NCBI GenBank assembly: GCA_020634435.1 | Contig: JACKBS010000020.1 | Location: forward strand, 1 to 64,000 | Source of the DNA: Ardenticatenaceae bacterium | Lineage (GTDB): Bacteria > Chloroflexota > Anaerolineae > Promineifilales > Promineifilaceae | Direction: 5' to 3' | Length of the DNA: 64,000 nt | In this document: positions 1 to 7,887 of the stretch, in pieces | How positions within the stretch are numbered: position 1 is the stretch's first letter | How the letters are laid out: each line of letters begins with the position of its first letter | Translations under genes and position numbers: made by a program | Notes under the pieces: model-generated | Database searches by the model: none | What the model was told of the DNA's origin: nothing | The model's input: the letters and a program-made list of their open reading frames with translations, nothing else

Positions 1-332
1 GGATCGGCGTCCACCACTTCAGCGTCACTGCCATTGGTGCGAGGCTCCCGTTTTGGCGCGGGTTTGGGGGCCGGTTTTGGTGTGGGAACGGCCGTTTGCT
101 GCGGCACCGGTTTGGGGGCAGGTTTGGGCGCTGGGGGTGGCGGTGTCGGCGCAGAAAGTGCCGTCAAACGCACCACAGCTTCCCGGCTGCCAATTCCTAG
201 CAAGCCGCGGCTGCCTTCATCCACCACATCAATGATCACTTCCGACCGGCTAACCCCTAATTTTTGTAATCCTGCTTCAATCGCTTTCTCGACATCCGCT
301 CCCCGAGCTTCAATCTCACGTTTGTTAGACAT
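1..332 (-). CDS. jag: Jag/SpoIIIJ-associated protein, N-terminal part (runs off window)
   Basis: The reading frame starts at the ATG at 332 and stays open to the window edge, so only about 110 N-terminal residues are present. The first 55 residues look like a Jag_N domain: an acidic/basic helix (EARGADVEKAIEAGLQKLG) followed by a strand-rich stretch ending GSRGLLGIGSREAVVRL. A Pro/Ala/Lys-rich linker follows. The KH and R3H RNA-binding domains expected in this family would lie outside the window. Position directly after yidC in the rpmH-rnpA-yidD-yidC order supports the call. Family role: RNA-binding protein linked to membrane insertion and cell-envelope growth. The HIP palindrome at 88-95 falls in the linker. 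Confidence 0.85.
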   Translation of the reverse strand, partial: MSNKREIEARGADVEKAIEAGLQKLGVSRSEVIIDVVDEGSRGLLGIGSREAVVRLTALSAPTPPPPAPKPAPKPVPQQTAVPTPKPAPKPAPKREPRTNGSDAEVVDAD

Positions 333-401
333 TGTTTCCCCTTTGTGCTTGCTAAACACGCCCGATAGCCAAAATCAGTGGGCCGCCGGGCTGGGCATTG
401 G

Positions 402-1334
402 TTACCGCTTCGCCGACCGGCGTTTCCGCTTTGATTGGTCCTGGCTGCGATTGCTGCCCTGTGTAGCTTTATTCTGATTCTCTTTTACGACTGGCAATGG
501 CTTCTCTTCAGGCATTTCTGCTTCGGGAATAACGCCACCACCATTTAAGCCCATCGTTTTACGGTCCTTGGCCAAGGCCAGTGCCTCTTTCTCAGCTTCC
601 ATCACCCGCCGCGTGTACAAACCCTGAGCAATACCGATCAGGTTAGACAATACAAAGTAGATCGACAGGCCAGATTGGAACGACAGCGAGAAGAAGCCAA
701 ACATGATTGGCATGGTGTACTGCATTGACTGGGTCATTGCGGCCGTCGGATCTTCCTGATCCTTGCCACCCTTCTTGTTCTTGTTCGCGTCATCCTTTTT
801 GGCCGAGGATGGCGAAGTGAATTTGGTTTGGACAAACATCGTCACAAAAACCAGAATGGGCAAGATGTACAGGGGGTCCGGCTGACCCAAGTTCAGCCAA
901 AGGAAGTTGCTTTTAATTGGCAACAAGTTGGTCAAATCAATACCAGGGTATACACGCTGCGTCAGTTCAAACAGCGTTTGCGGCGTAGAACCCAAGACAA
1001 GACGCAAAACCTGGAACAGCCCAAACAAAATCGGCATGGTGGCCAGCATAGGCAAACAACCGCTCAAGCTTTCTGCCGGGTTGTAGCCAATCTTCTGGAA
1101 CTCTTCCTGCATTTTTTGTGGATTATCTTTGTACTTCTGCTGAATCGCCCGAATTTGTGGCTGCATCTCCTGCGTTTTCACCATGCTGCGCTGCTGCCGC
1201 AGGTTTAAGGGCAGCATTAAAATTCTGGTGAAAATGGTAAAGACCGTTAGGGCCAGGATGAAATTGTTCCCTAAAATGTCATACAGCCATAACAAGGCAT
1301 TGGTAATCGGGTTAATAATTAATAAATCCCACAT
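402..1334 (-). CDS. yidC: Membrane protein insertase YidC/Oxa1
   Basis: 310 residues, the short Oxa1-like form without the large periplasmic domain of Proteobacteria. Recognisable features are the N-terminal hydrophobic segment (about 20-45), the basic stretch LNLRQQRSM followed by the amphipathic helix ending KIGYNPAESLSGCLPML, and later hydrophobic segments near 165-190 and 205-240. The C-terminus is strongly basic (KRKRRSAKR), as expected for ribosome contact. It inserts and folds inner-membrane proteins with or without SecYEG. It sits upstream of jag with a 69-base gap. The Shine-Dalgarno is weak. Confidence 0.95.
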   Translation of the reverse strand: MWDLLIINPITNALLWLYDILGNNFILALTVFTIFTRILMLPLNLRQQRSMVKTQEMQPQIRAIQQKYKDNPQKMQEEFQKIGYNPAESLSGCLPMLATMPILFGLFQVLRLVLGSTPQTLFELTQRVYPGIDLTNLLPIKSNFLWLNLGQPDPLYILPILVFVTMFVQTKFTSPSSAKKDDANKNKKGGKDQEDPTAAMTQSMQYTMPIMFGFFSLSFQSGLSIYFVLSNLIGIAQGLYTRRVMEAEKEALALAKDRKTMGLNGGGVIPEAEMPEEKPLPVVKENQNKATQGSNRSQDQSKRKRRSAKR

Positions 1335-1423
1335 AAGGTGATTGCGTCCTGTTTAAAGCAATGGGCCAGATTGAACAACACATTGCTGCTTATATTTCGA
1401 TGTTTAAGCGATAAAACCGCTGC

Positions 1424-2626
1424 TTATTCGCTGACGAGTTCTGGCGGCAAATAGCTCCACTCCAGTTCACCAGTTTCTAGATTATACGCTTGCAGAATGC
1501 CAACTTCGCTTTGCATGGCCACCACAATGACATCCCCTACGATAGCCGGAGTAGAGAACAGCGGGGCCGGAGTTGTGGCCTGCCACATTTCTTCACCCGT
1601 CGCTGCATCCATGGCTACCATCAACCCTTCTTCGCTTTGTTCGTTACCGAGCGAGGCAACGTAGACCACACCATCTTTCACTACTGGGCTGGCCTGAATA
1701 GCGCCTTTTATCTGCGCTGGCGGATTTTGGTTGGCACCCGCTACAACATCCATAGTGTGCACACCGCTTTCCCATAGAACCTCGCCACTGGCAGCATCAA
1801 TCGCAAAAACGTTGCCACTACTATCGCCGACGTACAGGGTGCCATCAGCCAAAGCTGGGGCACTCCACACCCAATCGGAGGCAGGTACAGACCATACCTC
1901 TTCGCCAGTGTCCATATCTAGGGCATGAACTTCGCGGTCATAGCTAGCAGCATAAACCAGATTTTCATCAGGATTTACTATCGGCTGCGCTGACATGGCG
2001 CCACTCAATTCGGCCGACCACTTCTGGGTGCCATCCTCGGCATTTAACGCATAAAGGTGACGGTCTAGTGAAGCGACAAACAAGGTACCTTCATAGTAGG
2101 TTGGCTGTGCCCAAATGGAAAATTCGGCCGTAAAGTGCCACAAATCGTTACCGGATTCGGCATCCAAAGCCAGGAGTTGGTTGTCGGCCGTGGCCACATA
2201 AACCACATCGCCCACCTGCAAAGGCGCTGCGACAATGCGGTCCGAGGCCAGATCGTTTCGGGTCCACTCGGTTTTCGCCGTGCTACCGGTAACATCAAGC
2301 GCATAAATTGAGACAACGATTTGGGGAGAGAAGAGGCCTTGAGCAGCACCAAAATCACCAATTACGGCACGGCCGTCTTTCACGGAAGGTGGTGCGTAGA
2401 AGAACAAAGTTGCGCTTTCTGGCTTGAAGGACCAAAGCAAATCTTGCGATGCGGCCTCTAAACCTAAGACACCGGAGCCATAAGCCACATACAGATTTTC
2501 ACCATCGGTGGAAAGTCCGGGCCAGTTTTGCGCTGTAGCGCCTCTTGAACAAGCGGTTAAACTAAATGTAGCCAGGAGTAGTACAAGTAAAAGGAGCCGG
2601 GAAAACGGCCGTTTTGCAATGAACAA
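1424..2626 (-). CDS. PQQ-type beta-propeller lipoprotein
   Basis: A 400-residue secreted lipoprotein. I prefer the TTG start at 2626 because GGAGG lies six bases before it and the resulting N-terminus is a clean type II signal peptide (FIAKRPFSRLLLLVLLLATF, then LTAC with Cys at about 26). A longer reading from 2647 is possible. The mature part contains about seven repeats of the PQQ/BamB-like kind, with recurring words such as YVAS.D, ALDAESGNDLWHF and VWSAPALADGTLYVGDSSG. Such propellers are protein-interaction scaffolds; a BamB-like role is not supported because a Chloroflexota-type envelope need not have a BAM complex. Its placement between yidD and yidC is unusual. Confidence 0.85.
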   Translation of the reverse strand: MFIAKRPFSRLLLLVLLLATFSLTACSRGATAQNWPGLSTDGENLYVAYGSGVLGLEAASQDLLWSFKPESATLFFYAPPSVKDGRAVIGDFGAAQGLFSPQIVVSIYALDVTGSTAKTEWTRNDLASDRIVAAPLQVGDVVYVATADNQLLALDAESGNDLWHFTAEFSIWAQPTYYEGTLFVASLDRHLYALNAEDGTQKWSAELSGAMSAQPIVNPDENLVYAASYDREVHALDMDTGEEVWSVPASDWVWSAPALADGTLYVGDSSGNVFAIDAASGEVLWESGVHTMDVVAGANQNPPAQIKGAIQASPVVKDGVVYVASLGNEQSEEGLMVAMDAATGEEMWQATTPAPLFSTPAIVGDVIVVAMQSEVGILQAYNLETGELEWSYLPPELVSE

Positions 2627-2675
2627 AGAGTGCCTCCGCAAAAGCAATACCTATGATTGCTGTGAAATAGTTAAG

Positions 2676-2885
2676 TTAGGGAACCGGATCGTACCCACCT
2701 GGATTAAAAGGATGGCACCGGCTAATACGCTTAATGGCCAGCCAACCACCTTTTCTAAATCCATACTTTTCAATCGCTTCGTAACCGTAGTGCGAACAGG
2801 TGGGGTAAAAACGACAGCTAGGCGGTGTAACCCGAGAAATAGTGCGTTGGTACAAACGAATTAAAAATAGAGCAATTCTTTTCAT
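2676..2885 (-). CDS. yidD: Membrane protein insertion efficiency factor YidD
   Basis: 69 residues from the ATG at 2885 (MKRIALFLIRLYQRTIS). It carries the family signature: CRFYPTCSHYGYEAIEKYG with two conserved cysteines, then KRISRCHPFNPGGYDPVP at the C-terminus. The protein is thought to assist YidC-dependent membrane insertion at the inner membrane. The rnpA-yidD order is conserved in many bacteria; here yidC follows only after an inserted lipoprotein gene. An upstream in-frame ATG at 2900 would add five residues and is less likely. Confidence 0.95.
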   Translation of the reverse strand: MKRIALFLIRLYQRTISRVTPPSCRFYPTCSHYGYEAIEKYGFRKGGWLAIKRISRCHPFNPGGYDPVP

Positions 2886-2903
2886 GCCAACATCATACAC
2901 CCT

Positions 2904-2942
2904 CTGAAAAAATTTGTATTAGATTTATACTAATTTTTTCAG
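2904..2942. repeat. A/T-rich inverted repeat between rnpA and yidD
   Basis: Arms CTGAAAAAATT and AATTTTTTCAG (11 bp, perfect) flank a 17-base A/T-rich centre. It lies in the only sizeable gap of the rnpA-yidD pair and could act as a weak bidirectional terminator or processing hairpin. Confidence 0.5.
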
Positions 2943-2987
2943 TTTACCCGTGGCGCTTATTCTGAAGACTGCGGCAAAGACAAATTT

Positions 2988-3344
2988 TTAGTCTGTACGG
3001 TGTGTAGCTGGAATAAGTTCCGACCGCGCCAATAACTGCAAAACGGCCGTTTCTACCTCGGCAAAAGTAGCCTCAGGCAAAAGCGGCCGTGCTATCCATA
3101 CACAATCCCAACCCGGTTGAATTTGGTTCAGGTGCAAACGAACGGCTTCCCGCAGGTAACGCCTGACCCGGTTTCGTATCACGGCCTTACCCACACGCCT
3201 GCTGGCTACAAAAGCAAAACGACTTGCCTCTGTTTCGCTCCGCCTTGCTACCAATATACAAAGCGGATGACGCCAGCTGCGCCCCTGCTGCTGCACTAAC
3301 TTTAACTCAGCAGCGTGCCTCAGGCGATGGGGTTGCGGCAGCAT
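2988..3344 (-). CDS. rnpA: Ribonuclease P protein component
   Basis: 118 residues. It contains the RnpA core: RFAFVASRRVGKAVIRNRVRRYLREAVR, of which the RNR motif (VIRNRVRR) is the family hallmark and contacts the RNase P RNA. The protein binds the catalytic RNA and helps recognise precursor-tRNA 5' leaders. It follows rpmH by 21 bases and is surely co-transcribed with it. The HIP palindrome occurs in its C-terminal part (around 3040). Confidence 0.95.
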   Translation of the reverse strand: MLPQPHRLRHAAELKLVQQQGRSWRHPLCILVARRSETEASRFAFVASRRVGKAVIRNRVRRYLREAVRLHLNQIQPGWDCVWIARPLLPEATFAEVETAVLQLLARSELIPATHRTD

Positions 3345-3365
3345 ACATCAGACAACCGGAGGGTA

Positions 3366-3590
3366 TTATTTACCCCCGCCAAAACGTTTCACCGAACGGT
3401 AAGCCGTAGCCGAAGAACCATTCCAGTTAATCCGTTTGACGTGATCATTCATTTCAACAGTCAGCTTAAGACGCCCTTTGGCGCGGCGGCTCTTCAACAC
3501 ATCGCGGCCACCCTTGGTCTTCATACGCTGGCGAAAGCCGTGAACCCGTTTCCGGCGGCGAATTTTTGGTTGATAAGTACGCTTTGGCAT
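3366..3590 (-). CDS. rpmH: Large ribosomal subunit protein bL34, C-terminally extended
   Basis: The first ~45 residues are a normal bL34 (MPKRTYQPKIRRRKRVHGF, then RMKTKGGRDVLKSRRAKGR, ending near LTV). Typical bL34 stops there at about 44-47 residues; this one continues for about 29 more residues (EMNDHVKRINWNG, ending VKRFGGGK), giving 74. The extension is basic and ends 21 bases before rnpA. An AGGAGA Shine-Dalgarno lies nine bases before the ATG, directly after a leader terminator. Whether the tail is conserved in relatives cannot be told from this window. Confidence 0.95.
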   Translation of the reverse strand: MPKRTYQPKIRRRKRVHGFRQRMKTKGGRDVLKSRRAKGRLKLTVEMNDHVKRINWNGSSATAYRSVKRFGGGK

Positions 3591-3602
3591 AAGAAGTTCT
3601 CC

Positions 3603-3630
3603 TAAAAAAACCAGGGCTTAAAGCCCTGAG
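3603..3630 (-). terminator. Intrinsic terminator in the rpmH leader (putative attenuator)
   Basis: Read on the minus strand: stem CAGGGC, loop TTTAA, stem GCCCTG (extendable by a T-G pair), then seven T residues, then immediately the rpmH Shine-Dalgarno AGGAGA. Because a strong promoter lies about 95 bases further upstream, the terminator is inside the 5' leader rather than only at the end of murA. Confidence 0.8.
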
Positions 3631-3722
3631 GTTAATATCCACTGAGTTTAACCATCTTTACCCGCCAATATTCTTACTAAAACATGGGTAAAGAAATCGT
3701 TTCATCTTGTAAACGACGGAAA

Positions 3723-3751
3723 ATTATACCTAAGCCAGAGAGGTGGGTCAA
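3723..3751 (-). promoter_or_regulatory. Strong sigma-70-type promoter of rpmH-rnpA
   Basis: Minus strand: TTGACC (3746-3751), a 17-base spacer, TATAAT (3723-3728). This is a near-consensus housekeeping promoter. The predicted start near 3716 gives a leader of about 125 bases. The leader also holds TTTACCC/GGGTAAA and GGTTAA/TTAACC inverted repeats ahead of the terminator, so it can fold into several stems. Confidence 0.85.
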
Positions 3752-3782
3752 ATAAATTTTTGGGCAATATCACCCACAATTA

Positions 3783-5075
3783 TTAAGAAACCCGCTCGAT
3801 GTGCGCGCCAAGCGCTTGCAGCTTCTTCTCGATCTGCTCGTAACCACGATCAATTTGCTGAATATTGTGGATGGTGCTGGTGCCTGTGGCGCATAAAGCC
3901 GCCAGAATCATAGCCATACCAGCCCGAATATCCGGGCTGGGCACGCCGTGTGGGCTGGCATTCAGCCGGTTGCGACCCAAAATCATCACCCGATGCGGAT
4001 CGCACAACACAATGCGCGCTCCCATAAAGGTGAGATTGTCCACAAAGAAGAAGCGGCTCTCATACATCCAGTCGTGCAGCAGCACTGACCCTTCTGACTG
4101 TGTGGCGATAACGACAGCGATGCTCATTAGGTCTGGCGGAAAGCCCGGCCAGGGCATAGGCTTAATTTCAGGGATACGGCCGCCAAGTGCTGGCTTAATC
4201 TGCATGGGCTGGTTGGCAGGCACGACAATGTCCTGGCCGTCATCATACCAATGCACGCCCAGCTTTTCGTAAACAATACGGATCATGCCTAAATTTTCTG
4301 GTTGGGCATCCTCAATGCGAATTTCGCTGCCCGTAACGGCCGCTGCCCCGATAAAGCTGCCCACTTCCATAAAATCTGACCCCAGGCGGAATTCGCCACC
4401 ATGCAGGCGATCCACGCCATCAATGGTTAGGCGGTTGCTGCCAATGCCCGTGATGCGCGCGCCCAAGCCGTTAAGGAAGTTGCATAGATCGCGCACGTGC
4501 GGTTCGCAGGCCGCATTGTCGATGACTGTCTCACCTTTGGCCAGAACGGAAGCCATGATGGTGTTTTCAGTGGCGGTGACGCTGGCTTCCGGCAGCAGCA
4601 AGTAACCGGCCCCATGAAGGCCATCGGCATTCATGTGGAACAGGCCGCGCGTTTTCATCTCAACGGCCGTTCCCAATGCCTCTAACGCTCGAATGTGCGT
4701 ATCTAACGGCCGTCCGCCAATCACATCGCCACCAGGTAAGGGTAACGTCACCTGGCCCATGCGAGCCAACATTGGCCCGGAAAACACAAACGAGGCGCGA
4801 ATTTTGCTGGCCAGATGACTGTCCAACTCCGTTTTGCGGACTTCGGCCGCGTGAATGCGCCAACTGCCATCACCCAAATCGGTAACTTCAGCACCTAAAT
4901 CAGCCAGCAAATCTAGCGTAAATTGGACATCTTGAATGCGAGGGACATTGTGCAGCACAATCGGCTCATCTGTTAGCAAGCAGGCGGGCAGCAGCTTGAG
5001 GGCCGCGTTTTTGTTACCGCTAACTCTGACTGTACCGCTAAGCGGATGACCGCCTTCAATCACAAACCGTTCCAT
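3783..5075 (-). CDS. murA: UDP-N-acetylglucosamine 1-carboxyvinyltransferase, Cys-to-Asp variant
   Basis: 430 residues from the ATG at 5075; AAGGA lies seven bases before it, and an in-frame ATG two codons earlier is too close. It transfers enolpyruvate from PEP to UDP-GlcNAc, the first step of peptidoglycan synthesis. Lys22 (SGNKNAALK) is present. The catalytic loop reads LPGGDVIGGRPLDTH, so the usual Cys115 equivalent is Asp117. The same replacement is known in Mycobacterium and Chlamydia MurA and makes the enzyme insensitive to fosfomycin; that inference applies here. Weak terminator-like sequence follows the stop. Confidence 0.95.
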   Translation of the reverse strand: MERFVIEGGHPLSGTVRVSGNKNAALKLLPACLLTDEPIVLHNVPRIQDVQFTLDLLADLGAEVTDLGDGSWRIHAAEVRKTELDSHLASKIRASFVFSGPMLARMGQVTLPLPGGDVIGGRPLDTHIRALEALGTAVEMKTRGLFHMNADGLHGAGYLLLPEASVTATENTIMASVLAKGETVIDNAACEPHVRDLCNFLNGLGARITGIGSNRLTIDGVDRLHGGEFRLGSDFMEVGSFIGAAAVTGSEIRIEDAQPENLGMIRIVYEKLGVHWYDDGQDIVVPANQPMQIKPALGGRIPEIKPMPWPGFPPDLMSIAVVIATQSEGSVLLHDWMYESRFFFVDNLTFMGARIVLCDPHRVMILGRNRLNASPHGVPSPDIRAGMAMILAALCATGTSTIHNIQQIDRGYEQIEKKLQALGAHIERVS

Positions 5076-5233
5076 TGTCATTTCCTTTTTTGCTTCTCTT
5101 CTCTCTTCCACGCAAAGGGTTCGTAGATTCTAACGGTCTGCGCAGAGGGACACAAATTAGCAAAACAAATGCTCACCGACAGCTAAATCAGCTTTTGGTT
5201 GTCCCAGGGCAGCGCCAGAGCTACACTTTGCCC

Positions 5234-5995
5234 ATGCCAACCATCACCCTCCCTCATACCGAGCTTTTTTATGCCCCGTTTTTGCCCAAGGACGCCAAAC
5301 AAACCCTGGTTTTGATTCACGGGGCGGGCAGTTCACGCCTGACCTGGCCGGGTGCACTGCGCCGTTTACCCAATACGGCCGTTTACACCATCGATCTGCC
5401 AGGACACGGCCGTTCTGCCCTGCCCGGTCGCCAAACCGTTGCTGACTATGCGCAGGATGTGATTCAGTTCCTCGAAAAGATGGCGTTGGAAAACGTCGTG
5501 TTGATGGGGCACTCCATGGGCGGGGCCATCGCCCAGCAAATCAGCCTGGCAGCGCCGCCCAACCTGATTGGTCTGGTGCTTATTGGTACCGGAGCAAAAT
5601 TGCGCGTAGCCCCTGCGTTCACCGAAGGCATTCAAACCGACTTTACGGCTACCGTGGATTTGTTGAACCAGTATTTCTGGGGCTCTGAGCCCGATCCAAA
5701 GGTGTTGGCTGCCAACCGCCGCAACATGCTGACCTGCCCGCCAGAGGTGATGCTGGGCGATTTCCAGGCCTGCGATCAATTTGATTTGCGGGATCGTGTA
5801 GCGGAGATTGTTTTGCCCACGCTGGTGATCAGCAGCGGCCGGGACCAGATGACTCCAGCCAAGTTTGGCCAATTTCTGGCGGAGCAGTTGCCCCGTGCCG
5901 AGTTCGCTTTCATCGGGGAAGCCGGGCACATGATGATGCTGGAATTTCCTGATCGCGTGGCTGCACTGGTGCAAGATTTTCTGGCAACATTATGA
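5234..5995 (+). CDS. Alpha/beta hydrolase
   Basis: 253 residues, starting at MPTITLPHTELF; the longer open frame upstream is not hydrolase-like. Features: HG.G oxyanion segment (LVLIHGAGSS, about 27-34), nucleophile elbow GHSMGG with Ser94, an acidic residue in SSGRDQMTP, and a C-terminal His in EAGHMMMLEFP. These make a full Ser-Asp-His triad, so an active cytosolic esterase/lactonase/C-C hydrolase is likely; the substrate cannot be told. It is divergent from murA and convergent with the response regulator gene. Confidence 0.85.
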   Translation: MPTITLPHTELFYAPFLPKDAKQTLVLIHGAGSSRLTWPGALRRLPNTAVYTIDLPGHGRSALPGRQTVADYAQDVIQFLEKMALENVVLMGHSMGGAIAQQISLAAPPNLIGLVLIGTGAKLRVAPAFTEGIQTDFTATVDLLNQYFWGSEPDPKVLAANRRNMLTCPPEVMLGDFQACDQFDLRDRVAEIVLPTLVISSGRDQMTPAKFGQFLAEQLPRAEFAFIGEAGHMMMLEFPDRVAALVQDFLATL

Positions 5996-6010
5996 GGTTG
6001 ACAAACAAAA

Positions 6011-6038
6011 ACGGCCGTTCCACCAAAGAAACGGCCGT
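6011..6038. repeat. Pair of HIP palindromes between convergent genes
   Basis: ACGGCCGT occurs at 6011-6018 and 6031-6038. Each copy is self-complementary, so the two can pair with one another over 9 bp around an 11-base loop. The position between two converging genes suits a bidirectional terminator or transcript-end hairpin. Confidence 0.6.
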
Positions 6039-6065
6039 CTACATTCAAGCCTAACGCTTTGCAGC

Positions 6066-6455
6066 CTAGTAGCTCAACACCACCTGCCGGGACAACACCC
6101 CAGCCACAGTTTGCAACAATTCGTCGGCCGTAAAAGGCTTGGGCAAAGACCGGTCGGCCACGCTGCGCAATCCTTTGACAAGTTCGTTATTGCTGGCTCC
6201 ACTGGAAATGGCAATGATGGGAATCGAACGCGTTTCGGCCATCTGGCGCATTTGTTTGGCGGCAGCATACCCATCCAAAACCGGCATTTCGGCATCCATC
6301 AGCACCACATCTGGCTGTTCCGTCTGAGCCAGAGCCAGCCCGTCAGCGCCATTTTCTGCTTGAATAACGCGGGCCGTAGGGTAAGCCATATTGAGGAAAT
6401 CAGTTAACACCATACGTACTGCTGAATTATCATCAACCACTAAAACCGCTTTCAT
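6066..6455 (-). CDS. Single-domain response regulator (CheY-like receiver)
   Basis: 129 residues forming one receiver domain and no output domain. The acidic pair is in LVVDDNS, the phospho-acceptor Asp in VVLMDAEMP, the conserved Thr/Ser position in IAISSGAS and the Lys in SLPKPFTADELL. It is therefore a phosphorelay or protein-interaction switch. No histidine kinase gene is adjacent. A good Shine-Dalgarno (GAAGGAG) precedes the ATG. Confidence 0.9.
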   Translation of the reverse strand: MKAVLVVDDNSAVRMVLTDFLNMAYPTARVIQAENGADGLALAQTEQPDVVLMDAEMPVLDGYAAAKQMRQMAETRSIPIIAISSGASNNELVKGLRSVADRSLPKPFTADELLQTVAGVLSRQVVLSY

Positions 6456-6645
6456 CTTAGCACTCCTTCAACAACTAAAGACAACTTCTCAATTAATTGG
6501 GCAATTTATCTAAAGTATGCTGGAAGGAACGGCCGTTTGCTGTGAATCATCCAGCAGCCACATCGATCAAGTTGCTACAGGCCAGGTGTGCAGTAAACAC
6601 ACAACTAACCGTAGCCTACTTTACAGGCAACTTCTGGCAGCGGCT

Positions 6646-7257
6646 CTAACCGGACTGGTCCTGCAATACAGCACGCAGCCGCGGCGCAATCGCTTGCAGT
6701 GCCCGGCCACGATGGCTGATCTGATGCTTTTGCGACGCTGACAGTTGCGCCATTGTTTGGCCAAATGCTGGCAGGTAAAAGACGGGATCGTAGCCAAAGC
6801 CGTTGTCCCCCACTGGAGCCTGGGCGATGCGCCCTTCACACACTCCATCCGATTCACCCAACAGAGTTCCGTCCGGTGCCGCCAGGACGATCACACAGCG
6901 AAACCGGGCCGTGCGCTGCGGTTCGGGCACGTCTTTGATGTCGTCGAGTAATTTTTCGTAGCGTTGAACGTCCGTTAACCCCTCACCCCCATACCTTGCC
7001 GTGTACACGCCGGGCGCGCCATTCAGCGCATCTACCTCCAGCCCCGAATCATCGGCCAAAGTGAGCAAACCAGAAATGGCCGCATACGCCTGCGCCTTCA
7101 AAACGCTGTTCTCGCGAAAAGTGTGGCCGGTTTCCTCTACATCCTCCGTCACCCCCAGATCATCCAGGCTAAGCCATTCAATCTCCATATCTTGCAACAT
7201 CTCGGCAAACTCAATGACTTTGCCCTTGTTGTGCGTTGCTACAAGCAGTTTTGCCAT
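6646..7257 (-). CDS. rdgB: dITP/XTP pyrophosphatase (RdgB/HAM1)
   Basis: 203 residues from the ATG at 7257, preceded by CAGGAG. It hydrolyses non-canonical purine NTPs (dITP, XTP) to monophosphates to keep them out of DNA and RNA. Family motifs: LLVATHNKGKVIEFAEML at the N-terminus, TLADDSGLEVDALNGAPGV with the metal-binding Asp residues and TARYGGEG. C-terminal FGYDPVFYLPAFGQTMAQL and SHRGRAL are also typical. It is divergent from yceD; the 100-base gap holds a possible -10 element TATACT at 7321 for the yceD side. Confidence 0.95.
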   Translation of the reverse strand: MAKLLVATHNKGKVIEFAEMLQDMEIEWLSLDDLGVTEDVEETGHTFRENSVLKAQAYAAISGLLTLADDSGLEVDALNGAPGVYTARYGGEGLTDVQRYEKLLDDIKDVPEPQRTARFRCVIVLAAPDGTLLGESDGVCEGRIAQAPVGDNGFGYDPVFYLPAFGQTMAQLSASQKHQISHRGRALQAIAPRLRAVLQDQSG

Positions 7258-7359
7258 TCTCACACTCCTGTATCCGTTAAAAGACAGATGAGCCTTTTTC
7301 ATGTTTCGATAAGCGTATGTTATACTCCACTCCTAACTTTAACAGAAGGGAGGGACCCC

Positions 7360-7881
7360 ATGACAAATAAACGCCCTTCACGACTGCGCTTTAACTTTGG
7401 TTTCTTTTTGGAAGCCACGTTAGGCACCAGTCGCACAATAGAACTGAACTATCCCACCATTGAGGTGGAAGATTTAACATTAAGCCCACTGGAAGGCACA
7501 TTTACCGCCACACGTACCTCTGAAGGCGTCTACCTGAGCGGTACGCTCAACAGCACGTTGGTTGGGCAGTGTGTACGCTGCCTGGAACCCGCGCGAACGC
7601 CCATTTCCATGCAGTTGGACGACCTGTTTTACTATCCGCCACACACAGCTCCTGAAGGGGAGTATGTGATTGGTGAAGATGGTTTTATTGACCTGGCACC
7701 GCTGGTGCGGGAATTGGCCGTGCTGGAAACACCCATCCAACCGGTTTGCCGACCAGATTGTCAGGGCTTATGCATGGAATGTGGCCAAAACCTCAACGAA
7801 GGCGACTGCGGCTGCGAGCCGAACCCCATCGACCCGCGCCTGAGCGCCCTTCAGCAGCTTTTGAACCCATCCGATAACTAA
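7360..7881 (+). CDS. DUF177/YceD family protein (23S rRNA accumulation)
   Basis: 173 residues from the ATG at 7360 (AGAAGGGAGGG upstream). The YceD/DUF177 pattern is clear: GTLNSTLVGQCVRCLEPA in the middle with a Cys pair, and a C-terminal zinc-like knuckle CRPDCQGLCMECGQNLNEG. In E. coli YceD affects 23S rRNA levels and the gene usually sits next to rpmF; here obgE follows after six bases instead, which keeps the theme of large-subunit assembly. No rpmF is visible in the window. Confidence 0.88.
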   Translation: MTNKRPSRLRFNFGFFLEATLGTSRTIELNYPTIEVEDLTLSPLEGTFTATRTSEGVYLSGTLNSTLVGQCVRCLEPARTPISMQLDDLFYYPPHTAPEGEYVIGEDGFIDLAPLVRELAVLETPIQPVCRPDCQGLCMECGQNLNEGDCGCEPNPIDPRLSALQQLLNPSDN

Positions 7882-7887
7882 AAGAGT

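Noticed and set aside
402..2500. Plus-strand open frames inside yidC and the lipoprotein gene
   Set aside because: They are shadows of genes on the minus strand with strong family matches; no ribosome-binding sites.
5366..5974. Minus-strand frame of 202 residues opposite the hydrolase gene
   Set aside because: Composition is that of an antisense reading of a GC-rich gene; the plus strand shows a full catalytic triad.
6456..6645. Promoter or gene between the response regulator and rdgB
   Set aside because: Only weak -10-like words; no convincing -35 and no open frame with a ribosome-binding site.
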